Shown here one piece after another: positions 25,029 to 32,964 of a stretch of 64,000 nt of DNA (its first letter is position 1; the number at the start of each line of letters is the position of its first letter). A program made the translations under genes and the position numbers. The stretch comes from Streptomyces nodosus. GTDB lineage: Bacteria > Actinomycetota > Actinomycetes > Streptomycetales > Streptomycetaceae. The notes under the pieces were generated by a model. It was not told the origin of the DNA. It saw nothing but the letters and a program-made list of their open reading frames with translations, and did no database searches. The stretch is taken from assembly GCF_008704995.1 (NCBI RefSeq), contig NZ_CP023747.1, positions 4,929,501 to 4,993,500 of the forward strand. Direction: 5' to 3'.

Positions 25029-25242
25029 GACCGAACGGTAGCCGCCCCGTCGGGGCCAGGGCCACACTGCCGGGAGATCCCCGCGGTTCGGGGGACCCAC
25101 CCCTCCGCGGTGACCGGACGCCGTCGTATGCTCACCGTGAGCGATGACCGGTGACGGCCCCTGGCGCCGCCATGGACCCTTGACAGTGCGGGGGTGCCCG
25201 TCGAACCTGTGCGTCGGAGCCGTCGGCCCCGAGGAGGCGATG

Positions 25243-25848
25243 ATGCCCGCAGCGCGGGAATCCCTGCTGGACGCCGCCTATGCGGCGCTCCTGCGCCGTC
25301 CGTGGTCCTCCGTGCGCATGGTGGATGTGGCCGCCTCGGCCCGGGTCTCCCGCCAGACGCTGTACAACGAGTTCGGCAGCAAGGAGGGGCTCGCCCGGGC
25401 CCTGGTGCGCCGGGAGGCCGACGGCTATCTGACCGGCGTCGAGCGTGTGCTCACCGCCCCCTCGGACCCGGGGGAGCGGCTGACCGCGGCCGCCGAGTGG
25501 ACCGCTGCCGCCGCCCGCGAGAACGTGCTGGTGCGCGCCATGCTCACCGGCTGCTGGGACGACAGGCTGCCCGCTCCGCCGCTCTCGGCGGTGCCCTCCA
25601 CCTCGGCGGTGCCCGCACAGCGCAGGGCGGACGGGCCGTTGCCGTCGCCCTCGGACTTCGTGGCGCTGGTACGGGACCGGGCCGTCGCCGCGCTGGCCGG
25701 CCCCGGGACGGCCACCGGGGAGGTGCGGGAGCTGGCCCGCACCTGTGAGCTGGTCGTCCGGCTGTCACTGTCCTGCGCGGTGGCCCCGCCGGGTCAGGGC
25801 CGGGTCGCGGAGCTGGTGCGCCATGCCCTGCCGAGGCAGCTGCGCTGA
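25243..25848 (+). CDS. TetR-family transcriptional regulator
   Basis: 201 aa. N-terminal helix-turn-helix with ARESLLDAAYAALL, VDVAASARVSRQTLYNEF and GSKEGLARALVRRE (about 5-58). The C-terminal ligand domain is not assignable. The ribosome site GAGGAGG (25231-25237) favours ATG 25243 (an ATG one codon earlier is closer). It converges on the SMR exporter gene, 13 nt away, and is divergent from hisN. Regulating the exporter is plausible but unproven, since no shared intergenic operator exists between them. Confidence 0.85.
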   Translation: MPAARESLLDAAYAALLRRPWSSVRMVDVAASARVSRQTLYNEFGSKEGLARALVRREADGYLTGVERVLTAPSDPGERLTAAAEWTAAAARENVLVRAMLTGCWDDRLPAPPLSAVPSTSAVPAQRRADGPLPSPSDFVALVRDRAVAALAGPGTATGEVRELARTCELVVRLSLSCAVAPPGQGRVAELVRHALPRQLR

Positions 25849-25861
25849 CGTCCGGTCCCGC

Positions 25862-26185
25862 TCAGCGGGCCGAGCCCGACAGCTGCAGGCCGATCACCCC
25901 GACGATCACCAGCGTGATCGAGACGATCTTCAGCGTGGAGACCAGATCCCCCAGGAAGACCATGCCGTAGACGGCCGTCCCGGCGGCGCCGATGCCGGTC
26001 CAGACCGCATAGGCCGGGCCCACGTCCAGCTTTCTCAGGGAGAGAGTGAGCAGACCGAAGCTGCCCAGGGCGAAACAGCAGAATGCCACGGTGGGCCAGA
26101 TCCTGGTGAAACCGTGCGAGAGCTTGAGGCAGACGGCGAAGCCGGTCTCCAGTATTCCGGCCACGATGACCAGCAGCCACGCCAT
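25862..26185 (-). CDS. sugE: SMR-family exporter, SugE/Gdx-like
   Basis: 107 aa, four membrane helices filling the chain. The essential Glu lies in helix 1 (VIVAGILETGFAV), followed by the SugE-type LKLSHGFTR and later AYAVWTGIGA. This pattern matches the SugE/Gdx branch, whose members export guanidinium rather than broad antiseptics. GGGAGG lies about 8 nt before the ATG. I did not find a guanidine riboswitch upstream. It stands as a single gene, though Gdx-type proteins can work as homodimers. Confidence 0.88.
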   Translation of the reverse strand: MAWLLVIVAGILETGFAVCLKLSHGFTRIWPTVAFCCFALGSFGLLTLSLRKLDVGPAYAVWTGIGAAGTAVYGMVFLGDLVSTLKIVSITLVIVGVIGLQLSGSAR

Positions 26186-26287
26186 GTCTCGTCCTCCCGC
26201 GTCCCCGCGTCGACTGCATCCACTGGTCGGATCACGCCTGTGCCGTAACCATTTACCGGCGGGCCGGGACCCCAAACCACACGGAGG

Positions 26288-27298
26288 TCAGTCCCCTTCC
26301 CGCCGCTCCCGGGTGGCGAGCAGCCTGCGCAGCGAGTACAGCCGCGCCGGGTCCGCGTGTCCCTCGGCCACCCAGGCGTCCAGCGCGCAGTCCGGCTCGT
26401 CGTGGCTGCATGCGCGGGGGCAGCCCTCGGTGCCCGGCTCCAGATCGGGGAAGGCGTGGATCACCCGGGACGGGTCGATGTGCGCCAGACCGAAGGACCG
26501 CACCCCCGGGGTGTCCACGACCCAGCCGTCCGCGTCCCCGAGCGGCAGCGCGAGCGCCGAGGTCGTGGTGTGCCGGCCGCGGCCGGTCACCGCGTTGACA
26601 TGGCCCGTGATGCGCCGCCGGTCCTTCGGCACCAGCGCGTTGACCAGCGTCGTCTTCCCCACTCCGGAGTGCCCGACGAAGGCCGTGACCCTGCCGTCCA
26701 GTTGCTCGCGCACCCGGTCGGCGGCATCGCCGTTCTCCAGCTCGTCACGGCTGGTGACGACATACGGGATGTCCAGCGCCCCGTAGAGCTCCAGCAGCTT
26801 GTCCGGCGGGGCGAGGTCCGACTTGGTCAGCACCAGGAACGGTTCCAGGCCGCCGTCGTACGCGGCGACCAGACAGCGGTCGATCAGACGCGGGCGGGGT
26901 TCGGGGTCGGCGAGGGCGGTGACGATGGCCAGCTGGTCGGCGTTGGCGACCACCACACGCTCATAGGGGTCGTCGTCGTCCGCGGTGCGGCGCAGGAGGG
27001 AGGTGCGCTCCTCGATGCGGACGATCCGGGCCAGGGTGTCCTTCGCCCCGGACAGATCGCCGACCAGGGCGACGCGGTCGCCGACCACCGCGGCCTTGCG
27101 GCCCAGCTCACGGGCCTTCATCGCCATGACCGTACGGCCCTCGACCAGGCAGGTCAGCCGGCCGCGGTCGACGGTGAGCACCATGCCCTCGGCCGCGTCC
27201 TCGTGCTTGGGCCGGATGTTGGTGCGCGGCCGGTTGCCCCTGCGGTTGGGGCGGGTACGGATGTCGTCCTCGTCGGTGTGCTTGCCGTAGCGGCGCAT
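26288..27298 (-). CDS. rsgA: Ribosome small-subunit maturation GTPase RsgA
   Basis: 336 aa. Circularly permuted GTPase: the G4 motif TKSD comes first, then the P-loop GHSGVGKTTLVNAL and G3 DTPGVRSFG. An OB-fold precedes (about 35-100) and a zinc knuckle CPRACSHDEPDC closes the chain, all as in RsgA (YjeQ). Acts in late 30S assembly. ATG at 27298, 16 nt after the aroA stop, so it is the second gene of an aroA-rsgA operon. Confidence 0.92.
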   Translation of the reverse strand: MRRYGKHTDEDDIRTRPNRRGNRPRTNIRPKHEDAAEGMVLTVDRGRLTCLVEGRTVMAMKARELGRKAAVVGDRVALVGDLSGAKDTLARIVRIEERTSLLRRTADDDDPYERVVVANADQLAIVTALADPEPRPRLIDRCLVAAYDGGLEPFLVLTKSDLAPPDKLLELYGALDIPYVVTSRDELENGDAADRVREQLDGRVTAFVGHSGVGKTTLVNALVPKDRRRITGHVNAVTGRGRHTTTSALALPLGDADGWVVDTPGVRSFGLAHIDPSRVIHAFPDLEPGTEGCPRACSHDEPDCALDAWVAEGHADPARLYSLRRLLATRERREGD

Positions 27299-27314
27299 GA
27301 TCCCAGTCCGCCCG

Positions 27315-28631
27315 TCAGTCCCCGAGCATCCCGGTCCACAGGTCGGGGAAGTCGGGCAGCGTCTTCGCGGTGGTCGCGACGTTCTCGATCTCCACTCCCT
27401 CCACGGCCAGGCCGATGACCGCACCGGCAGTGGCCATGCGGTGGTCGTCATAGGTGTGGAAGACCCCGCCGTGCAGACGGCGCGGGCGGATGTGCAGCCC
27501 GTCGGCGGTCTCGGTGACATCGCCGCCCAGCTCGTTGATCTCCTTGGTGAGCGCGGCAAGCCGGTCCGTCTCGTGCAGTCGCAGATGGGCCACCCCGCGA
27601 AGCGTCGACGGGGAGTCCGCGAGGGCCGCGACCGCCGCGATGCCGGGCGTCAGCTCACCGACCTCGCCCAGGTCCACATCGATGCCGTGGACGGCACCCG
27701 AACCGGTGAACGTCAGACCGCGTTCGGTCAGCGTGCAGGAACCGCCCATCTCGATGAAGATCTCGCGCAGCCGGTCGCCGGGCTGGGTGGTGCGGGCCGG
27801 CCAGTCGGGAACGACGACCGTGCCACCGGTCACCAGGGCGGCCGCCAGGAAGGGCTGGGCGTTGGACAGGTCCGGCTCGACGGTCAGGTCCCGGCCGAGC
27901 AGGGCGCCCGGGGTGACCCGCCAGACACCGGGCTCGCCGCCCGACTCCGGGGTGTCCACCTGGGCGCCGACCGCGCGCAGCATGTCCACGGTCATACGGA
28001 TGTGCGGCAGGGAGGGCAGCGTCGCGCCGGTGTGGCGGACCTCGACGCCCTGGTTGAAGCGCGGGGCGGAGAGCAGCAGGGCGCTGACGAACTGGGAGGA
28101 CGAGGAGGCGTCGATCGACACCGGACCGCCGTCCAGACCGCCGGAGCCGTGCACGGTCAGCGGCAGCGCGCCGCGGCCGTCGTCGTCGATACGGGCGCCG
28201 AGGACGCGCAGGGCGTCGATCACGCCGTTCAGCGGGCGTTCGTACGAGCGGGGGTCGCCGTCGAAACGGACGGGGCCGTCCGCGAGCGCGGCCACCGGGG
28301 GCAGAAAGCGCATCACGGTGCCCGCGTTGCCGACGTCGACCGTGGCCGGGCCGTGCAGCGCGGCCGGGATCACCCGCCAGGTCTCGCCGGAGCCGTAGGG
28401 GTCGACCCCCTCCTCGATGCCGACGCCCATCGCCCGCAGGGCGCCGGCCATCAGCAGGGTGTCGCGGGAGCGCAGGGGGCGGCGCAGCCAGCCGGGCTCG
28501 GAGGCCAGGGCGGCGAGCACCAGGGCACGGTTGGTGACCGACTTGGACCCGGGCACGTGGACCGTCGCGTCGACGGCTCCGCTCGCGTGCGGGGCGGGCC
28601 AGAGGGCGGTGTGTGCGGGGTTCAGGGTCAT
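27315..28631 (-). CDS. aroA: 3-phosphoshikimate 1-carboxyvinyltransferase (EPSP synthase)
   Basis: 438 aa. EPSP synthase signatures VPGSKSVTNRALVLAALA near the N-terminus, GNAGTVMRFLPP, the catalytic RLHETDRLAAL and the C-terminal TYDDHRMATAGAVIG. Transfers enolpyruvate from PEP to shikimate-3-phosphate in aromatic biosynthesis. The ATG at 28631 (MTLNPAH) is used; a GTG three codons earlier is possible. No other shikimate gene is adjacent; rsgA follows in the same operon. Confidence 0.95.
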   Translation of the reverse strand: MTLNPAHTALWPAPHASGAVDATVHVPGSKSVTNRALVLAALASEPGWLRRPLRSRDTLLMAGALRAMGVGIEEGVDPYGSGETWRVIPAALHGPATVDVGNAGTVMRFLPPVAALADGPVRFDGDPRSYERPLNGVIDALRVLGARIDDDGRGALPLTVHGSGGLDGGPVSIDASSSSQFVSALLLSAPRFNQGVEVRHTGATLPSLPHIRMTVDMLRAVGAQVDTPESGGEPGVWRVTPGALLGRDLTVEPDLSNAQPFLAAALVTGGTVVVPDWPARTTQPGDRLREIFIEMGGSCTLTERGLTFTGSGAVHGIDVDLGEVGELTPGIAAVAALADSPSTLRGVAHLRLHETDRLAALTKEINELGGDVTETADGLHIRPRRLHGGVFHTYDDHRMATAGAVIGLAVEGVEIENVATTAKTLPDFPDLWTGMLGD

Positions 28632-28756
28632 GCGCCCCACTTTAGTGGCTGGTCCTGGGACCAGATCTTGATCGGCACCGGGGGCCTGCGGGGCTGTGGG
28701 TCACCCGTGGGTGGGCCGGTGTGTCGGGGCGCGCTCGGTTTGCGGCGGGGGTTTTT

Positions 28757-28870
28757 GCGCAGTTCCCCGCGTCCCCGTCGGGCGCCTTCCCTCCTGGGCC
28801 TGCGGGGCGGTGGGGTGGGTGCGGGTTTGTCGGGGCTGGTCGCGCAGTTCCTCGCGCCCCTTTGGGGCGC
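28757..28870. repeat. Two copies of a dispersed Streptomyces intergenic repeat
   Basis: Copy A (28757-28786) and copy B (28842-28870) share GCGCAGTTCCYCGCG followed by a C-rich stretch and a GGGCGC end. Copy B folds as GCGCCCC-TTT-GGGGCGC. Similar GCGCAGTTCCCCGCGCCCC words are scattered through intergenic DNA of many streptomycetes. The pair lies between the aroA start and the M50 gene, in a G/T-rich 257-bp gap. Confidence 0.6.
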
Positions 28871-28888
28871 AGTTTCCCTTCCGGGTGG

Positions 28889-29620
28889 TCACAGGCGTAG
28901 GAGCCACTGGGCGCCGCCCATCAGTGAGCACAGTGAGACCACATGGAAGAAGAAGAGCCAGAGCCCCGCCGGCACATGGGTGAGCCGGGAGAGCTGGTCG
29001 GCGTCCGAGTCAGGGGCGCCGCCGTGCGACCGCTTGGCCTGGAGCTCGAAGGCCGGGCGCACCCCGCCGAGCAGCAGGAACCACACCACCGCATAGGCGA
29101 ACCCCGACTGCACCTGCGGCTCCGCCAGCCAGGAGACCAGCAGGAAGGTGCCCCCGGTGAGGATCACCGTCAGCGCGCCGTAGGCATTGCGGATCATCAG
29201 CAGCATCGTGATGAGCAGCGCGGTGGCCAGCCACAGCAGCAGGGTGATGCGCCCGGCGCCGAGCAGTGCCGCGCCGCCGAGGCCGAGGAGCGGGGGAGCG
29301 GTGTAACCGGCGGCGGCCGTGAGGATCATGCCGAGGCCGTGGGGCTTGCCGCGGCTGACGGTGAGGCCGCTGGTGTCGGAGTGGAGCCGGATCCCGGTGA
29401 GGGTGCGCCCGGTGACCAGCGCGATCAGGCCGTGGCCGCCCTCGTGCGCGATGGTGACCGCGTTGCGCGATATCCGCCAGGCCCCGTGCGGGACGACGAC
29501 GGCGAGCGCGGCGACCAGAGTGGCGATCACCACCCAGAGATCGGGATGGGGCTGGCTGCCGGTCACCCGGTCCCAGAGGTCGGGCAGTGAGAGCGGGCCG
29601 GTCGAGGCGAGGTTGTCCAT
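28889..29620 (-). CDS. M50-like membrane metalloprotease
   Basis: 243 aa with about six membrane spans. The zinc motif is HEGGH in RNAVTIAHEGGHGLIAL; downstream hydrophobic blocks are AAGYTAPPLLGLGGAALL and FAYAVVWFLLLGGV. The family (peptidase M50B-like) cleaves within membranes or has lost activity; the third metal ligand cannot be placed with certainty. The ATG at 29620 is divergent from the SRAP gene, with only 50 bp between the starts, so the promoters must overlap. Confidence 0.85.
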   Translation of the reverse strand: MDNLASTGPLSLPDLWDRVTGSQPHPDLWVVIATLVAALAVVVPHGAWRISRNAVTIAHEGGHGLIALVTGRTLTGIRLHSDTSGLTVSRGKPHGLGMILTAAAGYTAPPLLGLGGAALLGAGRITLLLWLATALLITMLLMIRNAYGALTVILTGGTFLLVSWLAEPQVQSGFAYAVVWFLLLGGVRPAFELQAKRSHGGAPDSDADQLSRLTHVPAGLWLFFFHVVSLCSLMGGAQWLLRL

Positions 29621-29670
29621 GGTCGGAGGTGGCTCCCGGTGCGATGGTCGGGTCTGGCAGTGTGGCAGGC

Positions 29671-30525
29671 ATGTGCGGACGGTATGCAGCGAGTCGCAGC
29701 CCCGAGGATCTCGCGGGAATCTTCGACGTCGAGGTGGGGGCCCCTCCCGTACGAGCGGAGTCGGGCGCCGGCGGGAGGGAGCCCGAGGAGACACTGGCGC
29801 CCGACTACAACGTGGCTCCGACGAAGCAGGTCCACGCGATCCTGGACCGCCCTTTGAAGGACGCCGACGACCGGCGGCCGGTTCGCCAGTTGCGCCGGCT
29901 CACCTGGGGCCTCGTGCCGTCCTGGGCGAAGTCGCCGGAGGGCGCCGCCCGGATGATCAACGCACGTGCCGAGACCGTGCACGAGAAGCCCTCCTACCGC
30001 CGGGCCTTCGCCGCCCGGCGCTGCATCCTGCCCGCCGACGGCTACTACGAGTGGGTCACCGGCAGCCAGGAGCGGGAGCTGGAGGTCGAGGGCAGGAAGA
30101 AGCGGCCGCGCAAGCAGCCGTACTTCGTGCTGCCCGCCGACGGCTCGGTCTTCGCGATGGCCGGTCTCTACGAGTTCTGGCGGGACCGGACGCTGCCCGA
30201 CGACCATCCACGGGCCTGGTGGGTGACCTGCTCGGTGATCACCACCGAGGCGGAGACCGCCCCGCTGGCCGTGGCCCCGGACGACGGCCCGGGGTCCCTG
30301 TCCGCCATCCACCCCCGGATGCCCCTGATGCTCACCCCCGACCGCTGGGACGCCTGGCTCGACCCGTCCCGCACGGACCCCGAGGAGCTGAGGGCCCTGC
30401 TGGATCCGCCGCCGCCCGGTCTGATGCGCGCGTATCCGGTGTCCACCGCGGTCAGCAACGTCCGCAACAACGGTCCGGAGCTGCTGAAGGAGCTCGAGGC
30501 CCCGGAAGAGGGCACACTCTTCTGA
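29671..30525 (+). CDS. SRAP (YedK/HMCES) abasic-site processing protein
   Basis: 284 aa. Begins MCGRYAAS, where Cys2 becomes the N-terminal catalytic residue that forms a thiazolidine link with abasic DNA. Other conserved elements are DYNVAPTKQ, INARAETV, GYYEW (active-site Glu) and IHPRMPLML (active-site His). Protects abasic sites in single-stranded DNA. The start is fixed by the need for Cys at position 2. It has insertions compared with E. coli YedK (for example the basic KKRPRKQ stretch). Confidence 0.95.
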   Translation: MCGRYAASRSPEDLAGIFDVEVGAPPVRAESGAGGREPEETLAPDYNVAPTKQVHAILDRPLKDADDRRPVRQLRRLTWGLVPSWAKSPEGAARMINARAETVHEKPSYRRAFAARRCILPADGYYEWVTGSQERELEVEGRKKRPRKQPYFVLPADGSVFAMAGLYEFWRDRTLPDDHPRAWWVTCSVITTEAETAPLAVAPDDGPGSLSAIHPRMPLMLTPDRWDAWLDPSRTDPEELRALLDPPPPGLMRAYPVSTAVSNVRNNGPELLKELEAPEEGTLF

Positions 30526-30538
30526 TGCGACCCGGGCG

Positions 30539-31249
30539 ATGGACGCGACGGACGCGACGGACGTGAGGGCGATGGCGGACGCAGCCGGTGCGGCAGAGAC
30601 GAGCGACACCACGGAGACCGTCGAGACCGACGCCGGGACGGCCCGTGTCACCTGGCACCGGGCGGACCGGCCCGGGCTCGTGCTGGCCCTGGGCCATGGC
30701 GCGGGCGGGGGCGTCGAGGCGCGGGATCTGCGGGCGCTGGCCCGGGTGCTGCCCGCGCACGGTGTGAGCGTCGCCCTGGTGGAGCAGCCCTGGCGGGTCG
30801 CCGGGAAGAAGGTGGCGCCCGCGCCCAGGACGCTGGACCTGGGCTGGCGCGGGCTGTGGCCCGTGCTGGAGGGCCCCGGGCTGCCCGTGGTCGCCGGCGG
30901 GCGCAGCGCCGGAGCCAGGGTCGCCTGCCGTACGGCCGCCGAGCTCGGTGCCGTCGCCGTGCTCGCGCTGAGCTTCCCGCTGCACCCGCCGGGCAGGCCG
31001 GAGAAGTCCCGCGCCGACGAACTGCTCGGCACGGGCCTGCCCACGCTGGTCGTCCAGGGCGGCAACGATCCGTTCGGCAGGCCGGCGGAGTTCCCGCTGG
31101 GCGGGGCGGGCGGGCCGGCGTACGAGATCGTGGAGGTGCCGTACGCCGATCACGGCTTCGCCGTCCCCCGGCGCGCGGACCTCACCCAGGAGCGTGCCCT
31201 GGAGATCATCACCGGTGCCGTGACGGAGTGGACCGTGTCACTCGGGTGA
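30539..31249 (+). CDS. Alpha/beta-hydrolase (dienelactone hydrolase-like)
   Basis: 236 aa. Nucleophile elbow GGRSAGARVA (GxSxG), oxyanion segment LALGHGAGGG and the catalytic Asp/His at VVQGGNDPFG and YADHGFAV complete the triad. The N-terminal 30 residues are Asp/Thr-rich with ATDATD repeats and carry no ribosome site, so the true start may be GTG 30563 or ATG 30572. Only 13 nt after the SRAP gene, so possibly the same unit. The SigR promoter of sigR starts 5 nt after its stop. Confidence 0.8.
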   Translation: MDATDATDVRAMADAAGAAETSDTTETVETDAGTARVTWHRADRPGLVLALGHGAGGGVEARDLRALARVLPAHGVSVALVEQPWRVAGKKVAPAPRTLDLGWRGLWPVLEGPGLPVVAGGRSAGARVACRTAAELGAVAVLALSFPLHPPGRPEKSRADELLGTGLPTLVVQGGNDPFGRPAEFPLGGAGGPAYEIVEVPYADHGFAVPRRADLTQERALEIITGAVTEWTVSLG

Positions 31250-31254
31250 CTCCC

Positions 31255-31284
31255 GGGAATGCCGGGAGGCGGACCGCTGTTGAC
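31255..31284 (+). promoter_or_regulatory. SigR-dependent promoter of sigR (sigRp2)
   Basis: GGGAAT (31255-31260), an 18-bp spacer, then GTTGAC with GTT at 31279-31281, an exact match to the SigR consensus GGAAT-N18-GTT. Transcripts from here begin before the ATG at 31336 and so can encode the extended SigR form. The stretch 31250-31554 otherwise holds only the in-frame extension of sigR. Confidence 0.85.
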
Positions 31285-31554
31285 GGAATCGGACAGCGCC
31301 GGCCGCGCACCCCAGCCCGAGAGGAAGTCCGCCGCATGGGTTCGACCATCTGCCCTTCCGTCGCCCAGCACCGTCCTGGCGACGACGCGCTGCGCGCGGC
31401 ACCCCTCGAGGCCCGCCGCGGCGGCTCCGACCTGGACTGGACGGTGCTGCACGCGGCGAAAACCGCCCCTGCTCGGGCGGCGGCGGGCAGGGATGTTCGT
31501 CTATCCTCCGATTCCAGTGGGGTCGGTTCGGGTCCCACCACGTCGCTGGAGGAG

Positions 31555-32238
31555 GTGGGTCCGGTCACCGGTACCGACGCAGGGACCGACAACGGCCGGG
31601 CGGAGCAGCCCGAGGGCCGGGGCACGGGCGCGGAGTCGTCCGCCCAGCGCAGTGCGCGCTTCGAGCGCGACGCGCTGGAGTTCCTCGACCAGATGTATTC
31701 GGCAGCGCTGCGGATGACCCGCAACCCGGCCGACGCCGAGGACCTCGTGCAGGAGACGTATGCCAAGGCGTACGCGTCCTTCCACCAGTTCCGTGAGGGC
31801 ACCAATCTCAAGGCGTGGCTGTACCGGATCCTCACCAACACCTTCATCAACTCGTACCGCAAGAAGCAGCGCGAACCCCAGCGCAGCGCGGCCGAGGAGA
31901 TCGAGGACTGGCAGCTCGCCCGCGCCGAGTCGCACATGTCGACCGGTCTGCGCTCCGCCGAGTCGCAGGCGCTCGACCACCTGCCCGACTCGGACGTCAA
32001 GGAGGCGCTGCAGGCGATCCCCGAGGAATTTCGCATCGCCGTCTATCTCGCGGACGTGGAGGGCTTTGCGTACAAGGAGATCGCCGACATCATGGGGACA
32101 CCCATCGGTACGGTGATGTCCCGGCTGCACCGGGGCCGCCGTCAACTGCGCGGCATGCTGGAGGACTACGCCCGTGATCGCGGGCTGGTCCCGGCCGGCG
32201 CCGGAGAGTCGAACGAAGCGAAAGGCTCGGGCTCATGA
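31555..32238 (+). CDS. sigR: ECF sigma factor SigR (thiol-oxidative stress)
   Basis: 227 aa from the GTG at 31555, the same length as S. coelicolor SigR. Sigma region 2 contains MYSAALRMTRNPADAEDLVQ and TNLKAWLYRILTNTF; region 4 contains LADVEGFAYKEIADIMGTPIGTVMSRLHRGR. It directs thioredoxin, proteasome and other disulfide-stress genes and is held by RsrA. The frame is open further upstream to an ATG at 31336 with GAGAGGAAG 10 nt before it; this would add 73 residues and corresponds to the longer, inducible SigR' described in S. coelicolor. The stop overlaps the rsrA ATG (ATGA). Confidence 0.95.
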   Translation: MGPVTGTDAGTDNGRAEQPEGRGTGAESSAQRSARFERDALEFLDQMYSAALRMTRNPADAEDLVQETYAKAYASFHQFREGTNLKAWLYRILTNTFINSYRKKQREPQRSAAEEIEDWQLARAESHMSTGLRSAESQALDHLPDSDVKEALQAIPEEFRIAVYLADVEGFAYKEIADIMGTPIGTVMSRLHRGRRQLRGMLEDYARDRGLVPAGAGESNEAKGSGS

Positions 32239-32537
32239 GCTGCGGAGAGCCGCACGAGACGGACTGCAGTGAGGTCCTCGACCATCTCTACGAGTTCCTC
32301 GACAGCGAGATGCCGGACATGGACCGCTCCAAGTTCCAGCAGCACTTCGAGGAATGCTCGCCGTGCCTGGAGAAGTACGGGCTCGAACAGGCCGTGAAGA
32401 AGCTGGTCAAGCGGTGCTGCGGGCATGACGACGTGCCGAGCGACCTGAGGGCCAAGGTCATGGGCCGCCTCGACCTGATCCGCTCGGGCCAGACGGTGCC
32501 CGAGCACGATGTGACCGCGACCCCGCAGGAGTCCTGA
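32235..32537 (+). CDS. rsrA: Zinc-binding redox-sensitive anti-sigma factor RsrA
   Basis: 100 aa. All residues known to matter in RsrA are at identical positions: C3, C11, H37, C41, C44, C61 and C62, with the ZAS motif HFEECSPC. Zinc is held by His37, Cys41, Cys44 and Cys11; oxidation forms disulfides, expels zinc and frees SigR. Overlaps sigR by 4 nt for balanced synthesis. The C-terminal tail is polar. A 13-bp palindromic terminator follows. Confidence 0.96.
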   Translation: MSCGEPHETDCSEVLDHLYEFLDSEMPDMDRSKFQQHFEECSPCLEKYGLEQAVKKLVKRCCGHDDVPSDLRAKVMGRLDLIRSGQTVPEHDVTATPQES

Positions 32538-32964
32538 ACTCCGGTTCGGGAGCGTCCGATCGACCCTGGTGCGTCGTCGCCGTCAGCATCCCCTCGTCCG
32601 TGGGTCCCGGGACCCACGGACCCCCTTTCCACCGTCCCGCCGGACCGGCTTCCGCCGGGCTCCGGCGCCTGAAGGGGCCGCCCTGCCGGTCCCGGCCGCT
32701 TCCCGTTCTCCGGCCTCGCTCATGTGGGGACCCCCCTGGGTGAGGCCCTCGTGCACCACGGTGCCCACCCGTACCCGCACCCACCCCCTGCCCCGGGTGA
32801 TGCGTCGTGCCGGCGTCGGGGTGACCGATGGGTAAGGAGCGCCCGTCCGGCGGTACGTGGTTGGATGCGAGGAGAGGGTGGCCGGGGGCACTCTCGGCCC
32901 GTGGTCTCCGCGGACGTCAAGGATTCAACAGGCGGGAATCGCAAGGGACTGGCAGGCGGGAATC
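32538..32964. other. 427-bp gap after rsrA, no gene seen
   Basis: Holds the terminator at 32596-32621, a GGGGACCCCCC-type inverted motif near 32727, and, just before the next gene, a 13-bp direct repeat CAGGCGGGAATCG at 32929-32941 and 32953-32965 (24 bp apart). Open frames here lack coding bias or homology. Confidence 0.6.
32596..32621 (+). terminator. Palindromic terminator of sigR-rsrA
   Basis: A perfect 13-bp inverted repeat (32596-32608 with 32609-32621), no spacer, followed by CCCCTTTCC. Lies 58 nt after the rsrA stop. Confidence 0.7.

Noticed and set aside
26186..26287. Guanidine riboswitch upstream of the SugE/Gdx-like gene
   Set aside because: Looked for because Gdx exporters are often under guanidine control; only a single GGACGAG word is present and no paired hairpins with ACGR loops could be drawn.
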